NCBI RefSeq assembly: GCF_035222485.1
Contig: NW_026946672.1
Location: 1,116,001-1,180,000, forward strand
Length of the DNA stretch: 64,000 nt
Reading direction: 5' to 3'
From: Podospora pseudoanserina
Lineage: Eukaryota > Ascomycota > Sordariomycetes > Sordariales > Podosporaceae
A model generated the notes under the pieces. It saw nothing but the letters and a program-made list of their open reading frames with translations, made no database searches and had not been told where the DNA came from. Positions within the stretch are counted from its first letter, which is position 1. Each line of letters starts with the position of its first letter. Below, in pieces: positions 11,531 through 23,700 of the stretch. The translations under genes and the position numbers were made by a program.

Positions 11531-12323
11531 GGTGGTTGTGAGAAGGTCGTGGCAGGCGAGGCAGTGTTGAGTTTCACTCTCCAGGGGTGACTTTGATGAT
11601 TTCAGGTCGGCAGCGAAGATTGATATACGCCCAGGTAGCAAGATAGATTAAAATATGAAGATATCCAGCGTGGTGGGGGAGGGGAGCAATGCAGGAAGCT
11701 GGCCGATTGGTGAAAGACGGTGAAACAAGCAGGTGATTAGGAGGTTCGCCCCGCCAAAGGTAGTGAATAGAGAACCCGTCAAGATCAGATGAACACCCAA
11801 AATGAAACCGTATTCTCTAATCGCCGAGTATACTGCCAGAGCAACCGGTGACGATAAGAAGTCGAAGTGAGAAGTGACTGAGCAGTTGTCAGTTGGATGA
11901 TGCTTGGTGAGGTGTATGGCCCGCTCACCCCCCAGGGTCCCAGATGCTTGGCGCATTTGTCACGGCGACAGAGAGCCCCACCGAAGTCGAACTGGGATAA
12001 TTATGGTTTCTCAGTGATAGCGGACCGAGGTGCCGGAGGGCTTGCTTTATAACAAGTTTATATAAGGTAGCTTTGCAAGAGTTTAATTACATACAAACAT
12101 TTCGGCAGGAGATAAACCGCTGAGGAGGATACTTTGATTGATTGTCAGTCAAGAGAAACAACCAAGTCGTCGTTGCACTGTGGGTGGAGCTTGAGCAAGG
12201 CTTATCGATAAGGTAGCCGCGCCTCTGACGGTCGCAGAAGCAATCAACTGTTTGCCTCCTACAAACCCAAACCCCAAATTTCAATCATCGTCATCGGCGC
12301 GCAAACGACATCATTTGATCAAT
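11531..12323. other. Shared divergent promoter, AVO1 and PRCC-like gene
   Basis: The 793 bases between the two start codons must hold both promoters and 5' leaders. I see no coding region with family resemblance. CCCCAGGG and CACCGAGGTGCC-type GC patches occur in the middle, and AT-rich sequence near 12050-12080. Confidence 0.6.
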
Positions 12324-13496
12324 ATGGGCTTGGTAGACTACTCAGACTCGGATTCCGATGCCGAACTTCCACAACCACAGGCACAGAAACCAGCGTCTGT
12401 CCCGGCAGCCAGCGCCGCAAACAATAAGAAGCCATTTCAGAAACTTGTCGGAGGCTCAGGCAAGATCGTTGTCAACTTACCGACCACGAGCGCGGCAGGC
12501 AAGACAGCCGACAATGACGAGCCACCCGCGAAACGCGCCAAAACGACGACCGGCGGAAGTCGATTCGGCAATTTTGGCTCTTTCTTACCACCACCGAAGA
12601 AGACAACTGCCATCGCTGCATCATCCGATTCCTCTGCGAGGCAGCCAGGCTCAGCGCCGGCACCAAGGGTGAACTTGAGGACAGGCACGGAACCAGCTTT
12701 TGTAAGAGGAGGAGACGACGGCTATGGCGATAGCTCATCGACATCAGGAAACGGTGGCCTCAACCTCCCAGCTCCCAAAAAGAGCTCTGGCCCATCAATA
12801 CCCGAGGGTCAGAAACCAGAATCGGAGGTCAAGCTGGTGGGGAAGCCGCTCATGTTCAAGCCGCTTTCAGTTGCGAGGAAGAAGACTGGACCGAACGCCA
12901 AAAAGAAGACGACACCAACAGCGACAGTAGCGAAGACTGAGGTTCCAGCGCGAGTGTCGACACCGACAGAAGCAGTGATCACAGACCCGCCAGTACCCCC
13001 GAGTCCGCAAAAGAAACATGTCTCCCTGTTCTCTGTCGACGACGACGAAGATGCTCCTCCACCTGTCCCCACGGCCACAACAACCACGGGCGCCTACGAG
13101 CCTTTATTCACAGTCCCAGAACCCTCTCCTACCTTACAACACGCACATGATGTCACAGCGCCTTACCCTGTAGAAACAATCCAACCTTCAAACCCGGTAC
13201 CGGACGCGTTTGCCGGCCTTTCCAAGGCAGCCCGCCGTGAGCTTTTTGGTCGCTCGGACCAAGTACCGACCAACATGATAAACTTCAACATGGAAGCCGA
13301 ATACAACTCCAACGAAGCCCTCAGACAGTCGGGTGAGCAGCAGGTTTACAATCCGATCAGATCGATTGCTCCAGGCAAGCACAGCTTGAGACAGGTGGTC
13401 AACATGGCCCAGAACAACCAGAGTGCCCTGGAGGATAGCTTTGCCAAAGGCAAGCAGAACAAAAGTGACGCTGCAGGGAGATATGGATGGAAGTGA
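12324..13496 (+). CDS. PRCC-family nuclear protein
   Basis: Single 390-aa frame. I choose the ATG at 12324 because it opens the family's diagnostic start MGLVDYSDSDSD; an ATG further up in the same frame precedes it without conservation. The middle is disordered, rich in Pro, Ala, Thr and Lys. The C-terminus carries the conserved PRCC block, NPIRSIAPGKHSLRQVVNMA, and ends in GRYGWK. Human PRCC is a nuclear protein that interacts with splicing factors and with MAD2B, and fungal members are often labelled mitotic checkpoint regulators. Molecular function in fungi is not established. Its divergent neighbour is AVO1. Confidence 0.9.
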   Translation: MGLVDYSDSDSDAELPQPQAQKPASVPAASAANNKKPFQKLVGGSGKIVVNLPTTSAAGKTADNDEPPAKRAKTTTGGSRFGNFGSFLPPPKKTTAIAASSDSSARQPGSAPAPRVNLRTGTEPAFVRGGDDGYGDSSSTSGNGGLNLPAPKKSSGPSIPEGQKPESEVKLVGKPLMFKPLSVARKKTGPNAKKKTTPTATVAKTEVPARVSTPTEAVITDPPVPPSPQKKHVSLFSVDDDEDAPPPVPTATTTTGAYEPLFTVPEPSPTLQHAHDVTAPYPVETIQPSNPVPDAFAGLSKAARRELFGRSDQVPTNMINFNMEAEYNSNEALRQSGEQQVYNPIRSIAPGKHSLRQVVNMAQNNQSALEDSFAKGKQNKSDAAGRYGWK

Positions 13497-14803
13497 TGCG
13501 GGGCAAGGGTGTCTCTGGCAGAGTCAATATTGTATACGGCATAGTTGTGGCCGACGAGCATTTGACAAGTCAAAGATTCGTCGAACCAACGAAACAATTA
13601 CCATACCTCAATCGCTATTCTCCAATGACCTTGAAACATCTATACGATGCATGCTTTGGCGAAGTGGTCGGGTCGACATGCAGGGAAGGGGTTGCCGATG
13701 CAATGCAAGAACGTTGTTCAATTCAAGGATGATTGCATGCTCACTGTTCTGTTTTGGGTTATTTGCAGAAACAATTCTCCTCGACATCTGTTGTGTAACT
13801 GTTCCTGACGTTATGGAAAGGCGAGATGAGCTAGGGGATGTCAGCAAGATGGTTTTGAGGAAATGCCCGGAGTGCCTCGTTGCCGTTCTTTTTACAGAAG
13901 AGATGAGAGAGGGAATATTCTACGATTGGGTCTCGATTTCTCGAGCCAACAGTGACTGCTGCATGTGCAGATGGATGTCTGCTTGCATAGGGGAGGTTGG
14001 ATAAGAAGCTTGGACTGGACGCTAAAATATCTCTTGGGTCCCATCTCCCCGCATAAGGGGTGGGGTCACCGAAATAGACGCCAGCCAATCCCGGGGTTGG
14101 GCGTCTAATGCTGTCCAACGACATGCTTGGCTATTTTTGCACCCTGGGAGCGAAGAGGGTGTTAACCGCCCGACAGGGACCTTTGTTGTGGTGTTATCAC
14201 ATCATAATACCCTTGCTGCAGTAGGCGGATAGACGACGTTGTTAGTGCTGATGCAGGCACTACTATGGAAGCCCTTAACTGGGCAGGATCACTTCTCACT
14301 TGTCGATTCATCACCACCATCACCATCACGCTGCATCTGACCCTCTTCTATCGTGGAAAGTTCCATCCCGTCGGGAAACCCTACAGCCGGAACCGTAAAC
14401 AATGAAACACGGTATAGCTCATCTCTCATAAGGTCGTCGTTTCGTTTCATGTTTCTTGTGATGACTTTATTTTAGTTGATAATCACGGGTAGCCGCCGTG
14501 GACTGTCTTTTTTTATTTTTCTTGCCGTCTCTTCTCACCTCGCTCCTTTGGTTGCCCATCTCCTGTGCTGGAATAAGGCTGCGTTTGCTTACTTCCCATG
14601 CCGCATCTATTAATCGATCGGTATCAGATCTGAGGTGCTGTGAGAAATCCTGTTGACACTTTATTCTCCAATATATTCCTGAGGATCCTCTTCATTGAGC
14701 TGCTTCTCAGGATTCAACCTCGTCAGCCACCAACCTTTGAAGGAACAAGAGCCCGATCGACAGACCGTCTTGCACCACACGCACATATGCAGACAAGCAC
14801 ACC
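13497..14803. other. Intergenic with strong GC palindromes
   Basis: No supported gene. Two hairpin-forming sequences stand out: CCCC-gcataa-GGGG at 14047-14060, which also contains the stress-element core AGGGG, and a 31-base imperfect palindrome at 14076-14106 with arms AGACGCC and GGCGTCT and inner CCAA/TTGG. They lie about 700 bases upstream of the next gene. A CATCAC-type repeat is found near 14309-14330. Confidence 0.5.
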
Positions 14804-16736
14804 ATGGCGCCTATCATGAGGAATCGGATCTCATCGCCTCTCGAGGCTGGCCCATCCATTGCCGACAGCCTACCGGTCTACGTCAACGAGGCCTTGGATT
14901 ATGCGTCGAAGAGACTGGCTAAGAAGGGGGCCAACATTACACTGCTTGTTGTTCGCCGCGACTACCAACTGCCGACATCCACCATTGTTACCTCTCCGAC
15001 CTTTACGCCAGGCTCGCACGTCCTCAACACAGCAGCATTGCGGCCTACCCTGCCTCCTGTCTCGAGATTGGAAGCGCTCAAGCAGTTCGTCAAGCTCAAC
15101 AACAGCACAACGAGTGACGGAAGTGTACGAGAGAGGATTGTCCATATTCATTTGGATCGGTTCAGTGATGGCACCGTATCACCTGCCTTCAGCGAGGCTT
15201 CTGCCATTTCCAGCTCCACCTACTCCTCGGTCGACTCGACCTTTACCAGCACCAGCACCAGCAGCAATCGGTTCCGATGGCCAGGTAGTCCATCTCATTA
15301 TGGCGGCAGCAGCGTGCCCATGACACCTGCCACGCCTTTCACCGTGATGTCAGACAACAGTGTTGAGCATTCCAGTGTTGCACACCAGACCGGCATGAGG
15401 TTCATCCATGCTGAACCTTTGAGCCCCAAAGATGAGAGACTTTTGTCTCAGACAATTGAGAAGACATCCAAGAAGTTCAAGCTGGGGTATGTAGATCCTC
15501 AAGGTATCTTCGCCCGCAATCGCTAACCACCAGATCAGATCCGAATGGCTCTCCCGACCAGTCTCAGCCTCTTCCCTCTCCCTCCCTCCAGATCTCATCC
15601 GCCTCTCGCTCTCACAAAACCAGCCCCTCTTCACCTCATCCCACCTCAATCTCCTCTCACTCGACTCCCTCTACACCTTCCGCACAGCCTTCCAAGCCTA
15701 CGCCCGCACCCGCTCCTCCTACCGTCTGGAAGACGCCGTCGACGAGCTCCGCCGCCTCTTCCTCTCCAACGGCCGGCGTCCTCTACTCAAGAGCATCCTC
15801 CTCAACTCTTACCGATGGCTCGACCCCATCTGCGACCACTCCCTAAGCCAGGTCTGCCGCATGTACGAGCGTGCCTACGGCAGCAACGTCATCAGAGACG
15901 ACACCAAAGATGCCAGCGGCGCAGCATGGCCATTAGTAGCCGAAGACAAAGAAATTCTTTTCACGCTCAACTCCCCGACCGACTCGGAAACCGAAGACGA
16001 TGATGATCTTGACGATGACGAAAAGTTTGACCTCAAGGCGATAGAAGCATGGTACCGCACCACCTCCATCCATCATCATCACCACCAACCACCACCACCA
16101 CCACCAAGAGAACGAGAAAGGACAGTCCTCAGAATCGACCCCCTCCGCTCTCACCCTTCCAATTCCCCGCATGATATCCTTTTGCCATCTCCCGTCCGTC
16201 CAGCTCCTGTCCCTATCCCGGAAGAAAGGAGGACAACAACACCTAAACTTTTCCCCGCCCCACCAGGGAGAAACCCAGCGTTGTTGCAGTTGAAACTGCA
16301 AACCACCTTTGAGAAACGTCTCCCTTTGCCCCCAAGAGAGGAGGAAACTCACTCCCCCATCTCAGAACAAAAAGAAGAAGAAGAAGAAGAAGAAGAAGAA
16401 GAAGAAGAGCACACCGCCCGTCCCCAAAGCGCGGTTAGATCGTTCCCTCCTCCTACCATTTTGACTACTGCCAAACCGGAGAACGGCTCCGCTCCCCCAT
16501 CAGCCCAGTGGTCAAAAACCAGTTTTTCCCTCAACGAGATCATGCTCTCACCCGACGGGTCAGGGTCAGGGTCAGGTGGGGTAGGTGATAACGAACCAGA
16601 AGAAAGGGAAAGAGTCGGACCTCTAACACCAAACGGCTACGACGACATCAGCCCCATCACCAGAGGAGAGTGGGGGTTTTTGTTCCCTGTCGTGGCGGAG
16701 AGGCAGAGGATGGTCAGGGTCGAGACTTGTACTTAG
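14804..16736 (+). CDS. Unknown fungal protein, two exons
   Basis: Exons 14804-15486 and 15539-16736 encode 626 aa. The 52-nt intron has GTATGT and CTAACC. Of two nearby acceptors, only the second keeps the frame into a well-structured stretch (EWLSRPVSASSLSLPP...). I do not recognise the family. Residues 20-60 look folded (PVYVNEALDYASKRLAKKG, then ITLLVVRRDY), followed by a Ser/Thr-rich linker. A second helical region around 240-360 includes LYTFRTAFQAYARTRSSYRL and SILLNSYRWLDPICDHSL. The C-terminal third is disordered, with His, Pro and a run of about 12 Glu (near residue 506) encoded by a GAA microsatellite. It resembles uncharacterised (DUF-type) proteins of filamentous ascomycetes. No catalytic motif or membrane segment is visible. 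Confidence 0.8.
16372..16409 (+). repeat. Coding GAA microsatellite
   Basis: About 12 tandem GAA units in frame inside the unknown gene, encoding a poly-Glu run. Length variation would change the protein without breaking the frame. Confidence 0.9.
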
Positions 16737-17730
16737 GTGATAAACAACCGGGTTGGAGAGATGATTCAGTTTTTATATACATATATATATTCACACCTAC
16801 TTATTTACCCGCCCCGCCTGTCCGTATGACAGACAACAAAATATCATGCATTCTCCAACAGCACAAGGTGAATGAATTTGGAGCTTATACATACCCACCC
16901 ACCCGTCGTTTTCAATCTACACCACCAACCACCGCAAAACAACAGGGCAGTAAGCGGTACAGCTCAAGATATCTCTCACAAAACCTCCTCAATCTCTTAA
17001 TCTATGGAAGTTAGGTATTCTGACCCCGAGTATCAGGAAAGACCCAAACCTAGAAAAAACCCCCTCTTAAACCCCAACCAACCCCCGTGTGATTCTTTGC
17101 TCTTTCCTGGTCTGGGTGGGTGGGTGTTTCTTCCCGCCGCCCCCCAAAATGCCCTTCAGTCACCACCAACCATGAAATAATAAACCCATTGTTTGAATAC
17201 CAAAAACAAAACCTCGCTGAGCCTTTCAAACCAAAAGGTCTAGGAGAGAAAAGAGAATACATTGACAGAACCAACGCCCCCACCAACCCAGAACCCAAAA
17301 CCCAAAGACAGACCATAAGAAAAAGAGAACCGAGTTCATTCCCAATACTCACCCCCTAGATGAGATGCCAGATTTAATAACAAAACCCTCTTCCCCCCTT
17401 TCACCCCCCATCATGTGCAAGGCGCGAGCTCTTCTCCCTTAAAAAACGCCATCGCTTTCACCAAACAAAAACAAATTCTCGCAAGGAGCGCTGAATTCAA
17501 GTTGAGAGATCTTATTGACCATGTCCTTTCGTTTGGCCTCTCCTACGAGAAGAAAAAATGGCGTCTTTTCGCTGACGACGACTCTTCATCAAAAGAAGCC
17601 GCAAGGGAGAAAAAAAAAGAAATAATTACAATAAAAAGGTAAATCAATCCATCATAGAGAACGGGGGGGGGCCTCAGTTCGATGGTCGAGTTTCAACCCG
17701 GCGTGGGTCAGCGTGCGAATCCATCCATCT
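16737..17730. other. Intergenic between convergent genes
   Basis: Convergent 3' ends: the plus-strand unknown gene stops at 16736 and the minus-strand deubiquitinase stops at 17731. The stretch is A- and C-rich, with a short AT repeat near 16776-16792, consistent with two 3' untranslated regions. No coding region is supported. Confidence 0.6.
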
Positions 17731-20700
17731 TCACTGCAAGTCCACATCCTGCAGTGCGGCGTTTGCTGCAAAGACGCCAAAGCTGTCGAGCTGCCCAGAG
17801 CAGATCGATGAGTTCTCCCAGTCTGCAAATAAGGCTTGGTCATCAGCCAGCCGTGTTGCTGGAGGCGATGCTGGATGAGTCACTGTAGTACATACCCGAG
17901 CCGTCTTCCTCAAGCTCCTCGACGACTGTAAGTCTCGTCACCGAGTCCAAGATCACTGCGCTGGCTGTTAGCGTCTAATAAATTAAACAGGTCTCAGGCA
18001 TCTCGATGCTCACCCGTGCTAAGCTCGGTGAACTCTTGGCCCTGCTTGTCTTCAGCCGGGTTTTCGAGGTCGAAGTACTTCCTGCACTTGGTGATCACTC
18101 GCTGTAAGCTTGCGACAACATGCTGGGAGACATCGGCATTTCGGATAACATAGTTGTCGCGTAGGTAGTAGAGACACTGCAGACCAAGTGCCCTGGCAGT
18201 CTGGTTCATCCTTTCAGCCATACCCATGCCCTCATCTTCGTCCGAATCCTCCTCGGATATGATGTTCTCGGCTTGCACAGTATAGGTGCGGTGAGTGAAA
18301 AGCCTCTCTTGCAAGAACTGCTCGACTTCTGCCCCGACAGCCGGTTCATAATAGCCAAGCAAGCTGGGGGCCCATTCCACCAAGTTCTCAAGACCGATCA
18401 GATGGATATCTTCCTCGTTCTCTCCCGAACACTCTCTCGGACCATCAAATGCTATCCGCTGGAAATCCAAAAACGCCTTGCCCTCTGCAGTCTGCAGGCT
18501 TTTACATTCCTGGGTCACATGGCGGATCAAGTCGTTGACCATGCCGAATCCGCTGGCGTACCGAAGAAAGATCTGACCAGCCACCTTGAGATAGGGTGCG
18601 GATAGTGTGCCATGCGAAGTGCTGCCACTGATCCCCTGACGCAACGTCCTATAGATTGCTTCCTCCATCTGCAGACTCTGCTTCATCAGATTTGTGAGAA
18701 TCGAGTGGGTGGCCTTTTCGTTCTGTCCAATCAGGATAAGTCGATCCACAAAGATATTGCACCCGTACTTGGGCCACTCCATCCACAGGACTTTGGCTTC
18801 GGCGTTGGTCATGGTGAGCATCGAGCCCGAGTCAGCTTGTTGACGAGCATAACGGGTCCTATCGTGGGGCTCCGTTATCGGCACTCGTGCGAGCACGTAG
18901 TCCAGCAGAGCGAGGATGGCTTCGTAGGACGGCGCTCGAGTCTGTTGTCTCCGAGAGACTGCCCCGGCCATCCTGTAAATCTGTGGTGGCAAGTCGCCGA
19001 GGCCAGGATCGGCTGCTATAATCCACAATAGTGACTCGAGGTGGCCGTGTCCAACGAAGCCCGCGAGTTCTTTAGGACCAAGTTGCACGAAAGCCAACAT
19101 GAAACCGAACACTTCAGGCCATGATCGAAGGTTGGTGTGGAAGTGAAGCCAGAGCTGGTTGATCAACGTCAGGATTGTCTCAATGTCCGTAGATCCGCCC
19201 TCGTCGGATGCGTCATCTTCGCCAACCTCTGTTCCTGGCCCATAATAGAACGAAGGTATTTGCTCCTTGACAGTCTGAATGGTTCGGAGCACTAGGTTGC
19301 CAACGCCTTGGCGAACATCAGGATCGACATTTCTCTGGAGCATCACCCTAAAAGTCTCCGGAGTCTCGTCAAAGTACTTGATGAGAAGGTGAGAGCAGCC
19401 CCCGCAGCTCTGAACCAGGTTTTGGATGCGGGCAGCAAGTTCAGAGAAGTGAGGAGTGTCCTTGACGCGGGACGCAACCTGATCCAAGTGCCCAATCGCC
19501 ATCCACAGAGCCGTGGTCTCCAGGCTATGGCCATCGCTACACAGCGGCTGGATCGTCCTGAGGCGTATCAGGGCCGAGATCACAAACTGGATTTGGTATG
19601 GGTCAAACAAGCAATGCCTCCGGAGCAATAACGTGTTTTGCTCATGGATGGACCCCTCCAAGCGGTCTGGCACCGGCACGCGAAGTGGCACCGAAAGCTT
19701 GGCTTGCTGAAGGTACTTTTGCTGACTTGCTGCCAGAGATGATGCTCGCTCGTAGAACAGCATGTAAGCGCTGTATTGCTTGTCGTACTGAACGCCGTTG
19801 GACTGATACTGTACCGAATAATCCGGACCCCCGAAACAGGCATGTTCCAAGTTCGCTGGGTTCCAGGCCGTCACTACATCGTCGTTGAATTCGATCCAAG
19901 TCGGCTGCTCGCTGCTGCTTGGGCGCTCGCGGGTATACGAGTAGTAGTGGCCCGATTCTGCTGTTCCAGAGTGAACCAAGACACCCACGAGCTCGAAGAC
20001 GTCCTCGAGTCCCTCGCCCTCGGCCGAGGGGTTGCTGAGGTGATCAATCGTGTAGGGTCTCATATCGATCTTGTCCGGAAACTCAAAGTGCTGATTGATC
20101 TTGTTTCGTTGCATGGAGCGCAGGTTGAAGTCAAAACGCTTCAAGTGGAAGATGAGGCTGTCTGGTATGTCTTTTAGGCAGGCCCTCTTTACGGCGTTGA
20201 CATGACGGTCACAGGTTGAGCACTTGTACTTGTTGTCTCCTTCCATGACCTCACCCTTGACATAGGCCTCCAGGCTCTTAGCCAAAGAGTTGTTGCCTTT
20301 CACGTCGCATTGGATTGCCGAAAAGGGTTCCAGTCGTTCAGAGATGTGGGGACACTCTGTAGACCGGACTTGCTGCACAAGTTGGCCACCGTAAAACGAG
20401 CGGAACCGGGTCTTGTCCTCTGGTGTAGAGAACTGTCCTTCCCAGCGATCAAACAACAGGTTGTAGAACTCGTCCACATCCATTTGAACGCCAACATCAA
20501 TCTGACTATCCTCATATGTCTTGATGCTGGCCACGCACTCCTCGGGGTTGCAGGAGCGCGCGATGCTATCCTGCATTTGCGCAAAGACTTTCTGCGTCTG
20601 GACAAGAAGAGCCTGTGCGTAGCGAGGATCCCTAACTTTAGCGCCCAGCATAAACCTTCGAAATTCGTGGTTCATGAACAGCTGTGTAAACAACGAATTG

Positions 20701-23700
20701 AAATAGCAGGTGTTTGAGAGATTTCGGAGGCCCTGGTAACCACAAGGTGCCCGTATAGCCTTTTCCCTCTCGAACTGCTGGGGTAATTCGTAGTGATATA
20801 AGTCTTCATCGCTACGGGGATGAAGAAGAACTAAATCATGCATGGCATCGAGAATCCCTTGTAGATCGCCTGGATGGGCATCAAGTGTGGCTAATATGAT
20901 GCTCATCAGGTTTGCTCGGGTGTGGGGTGTAAGAATCGGCGGTCCAGACACATAGTCTCGTATCTCGTCCATAGAATTGAAGAGGTGTTTCCAAAACAGA
21001 TCCAGCCCCATCTCCGGCTCTGCTGGGAGGAGTTCCCTTCGCTGCGCGCCCGTGTAGCTGTTGATCAAGGCGTCCACCAGCCGAACAAGAAGACTGGCCA
21101 CCTGATCGGTGACGTGGGGCTTGGTCACATCCTCGGTGGTGTCATATGCGGCCAACAGGTTAAACCACTGACGCGACAGCTTTCCAACCTCGAGGAGCTC
21201 TGGCTGTGCGCTCCTCACTGCTCTGAAGAGGTCCAGACATAAGTTGAGCACCTCAATTGACCGATTCCTGACTGCAGGTTCTACAAGCCCGCATACCAGT
21301 GGCCAGAACAGCTTCCTGAAAGCCGTAGCTCTGGTGCGGGCAGGATGACCCTCGAATGAGTCCTCCATCCCACACTTTTGTCGGATGAGCGCGGCAGTTT
21401 TCTTGCTGACCGGCGAGCAAGGTTCATGAAGTAACATTCTCTCGATCAGAGGGGGAACTTCTGGTTTGGCGCAGAACGCAGCCATAAAGGCTTCGCTCAA
21501 ACAACAAGCCTCAAGAATGCTCTGGAAGCATCTCCTCACATGAGCGGGCGGACACCCCGAGACCGCAGCGGCCAGATTTGTCAAGAGTCGTAATAGCAAG
21601 GCCTCGTCGAGGTACTGAGATGCTTCCTCTGGTAGCTCCGGTTCGGTTGAAAGAGACACAAACATGTCCAAAAGAGCCGTTTCCAACTCGGTCCGCAGCT
21701 CGTGGCTCGGGCACTGGGATGCCACATCATGTGAGATTGCGGGAACAACCAGCGACATGACCCGGGTCAGTGAGTCTGCATACATGCGAAGTGACTCGTG
21801 CGTATTCTCGCAACCTGCATCGAATTTCGCCGCGTTCAGACGTTTACGACGGTCAGACAGGTACTCTCGAAGTGCGTACACGGCATAGAGCGACTTGAAG
21901 GATTGGCCCACGGGGAACAGATCTTGATAAGAAAGCGAAAGCGTGTCGATGGCCTTGAGTATGCCTTCGTCAGCAGGTAGCTTTACCAAGAAGACGTAGA
22001 TCTACACGGTCGTGTTGGTTAGCAGTTATTCCATCGAGTTAGGTGACCGGCTCTTACCTCACGAGCCAACTTCTCCTCCAGAGACAAGTATCCCCAAAGC
22101 TCTTCAAAGTGCCCGAGGATTTCGACATCTACCGCAGATGCACCTGGTCGGGCTCTTGCCGACACAACTGTCTCGGAATCCTTCTTGACCAGGATGAGGC
22201 CGTTGTGAATCTGGAGATCTTCGAGAGACTTGCAGATCTGGTCTTCTGTGGGTACAAAGGGAGCTCCGCGGTAGTACATTCTGTAATTGTTGAACCCTGT
22301 TACTTGGCGGATACTAGCCAGAAGGGACGCTGTCGTGTTGAGCTTGCCAATGCTAAGTGGCTGAACGGGAGTCTGGGTGGTTTCGTCGAATGACTGGTAC
22401 TTGAGCTCGGCCGACTCGCCCTCCACGTCTCGCGGCGGGTCTAGAATCAGAGATTGCAAATCCGGGGCACAGAAGGCAGGCTTTTCCTGATGAAGCCGAT
22501 GAAACTCTCGCAGAACGCTCAGGGAACGCACAAAAATCAGGTCTTGCTCCTGCACCTCCTGATACGAGGGCATGACATCCATGGCATCGACATCATCACT
22601 AGCGATGCTGCTCTCTGCAAATGACTTGAGTCTTGAGGCAGCCCCTGACAGCTGCCGCAGACACCGCCGGACAAGGCCCAGGTGCACCTTCCTGGCACGG
22701 TAATAAGAAAATGTTAGGATGGACTTGCTCTCGATGTAGACATCCCGAACAAGTGTGCGGATTGCATGTTTGGCGACGGTGCTGTTGGGTAACGCGGTCA
22801 GAACTATGTGCCACAAAAGTTCGATTCCCGCATGATCAACACTCTCTTCATCATCGAGCACAATGCTCCCGGGGTCATTGACCAGAGGCAACACTTTGGC
22901 ACGAACGAAGTCGAGAGTGCCCTGGCAAAAGAACTCGGGCTCCAGGGTCGGAAGATAATCGGTGAAGCAGGTTGATGTGAACCGATTCTCAATTTGAGTC
23001 TGCTCCGATGCACTCAAGAGAAGCTCCCATGCGACATCCCTGTCTTGTTGACAGGATGCTCCAGGCCCCACCAGGAGCTGCCATAGCTTGAGTCCCAGTT
23101 CTTTCGTTACGAGTCCGTTCTTGTGCCTGATGAGGGCTCCAAGAAGCTCTCTCCGCGGCAGGTTGTGGGCTCCACTGAGGACGGCGGGGAATCCTGCGGC
23201 ATGAGCTGCCGGAATAGCAGCTTCAAGCTCCCCCACCAAGAGCCTCGGAAGGTCATTCTCCTGGGCCAGCAATATGAAATTTTGTTGAATTTGATTCCGT
23301 GCCATAAGATGCAGCACCCATAAGCTTCCGATGGCTGACCAGGTTGGATGGGCAATATCATTCAAGCAGTCCATGACGATGGCCCGCCGAATATCGATCG
23401 TGGGGCCGTGTCCGTGTGTTAAAAGCTCACGAAACTTCTTTATAGCAGCCTCCTGCAGGAGGGGATGAGCCACTGGCGAGTGCGGGCCAAAACAGGATGA
23501 TTCCTTGATTAGTCGCGTACACAGCTCGTAGGGAGGTGGGTCTGGAATCGTGCGGTGCTCGCGGGTCTTCTCCATGAGCTGCTGAAGAATACCCAGCAAC
23601 AGCAGCCGCATCGGTTCTGTAAAGGAATCGGCAGGGACTGTGTTGAGCTTCTCGCAGAGATGTAGCAGCACGTCGTACGGTAACAGGTGCGTGTACCGAG

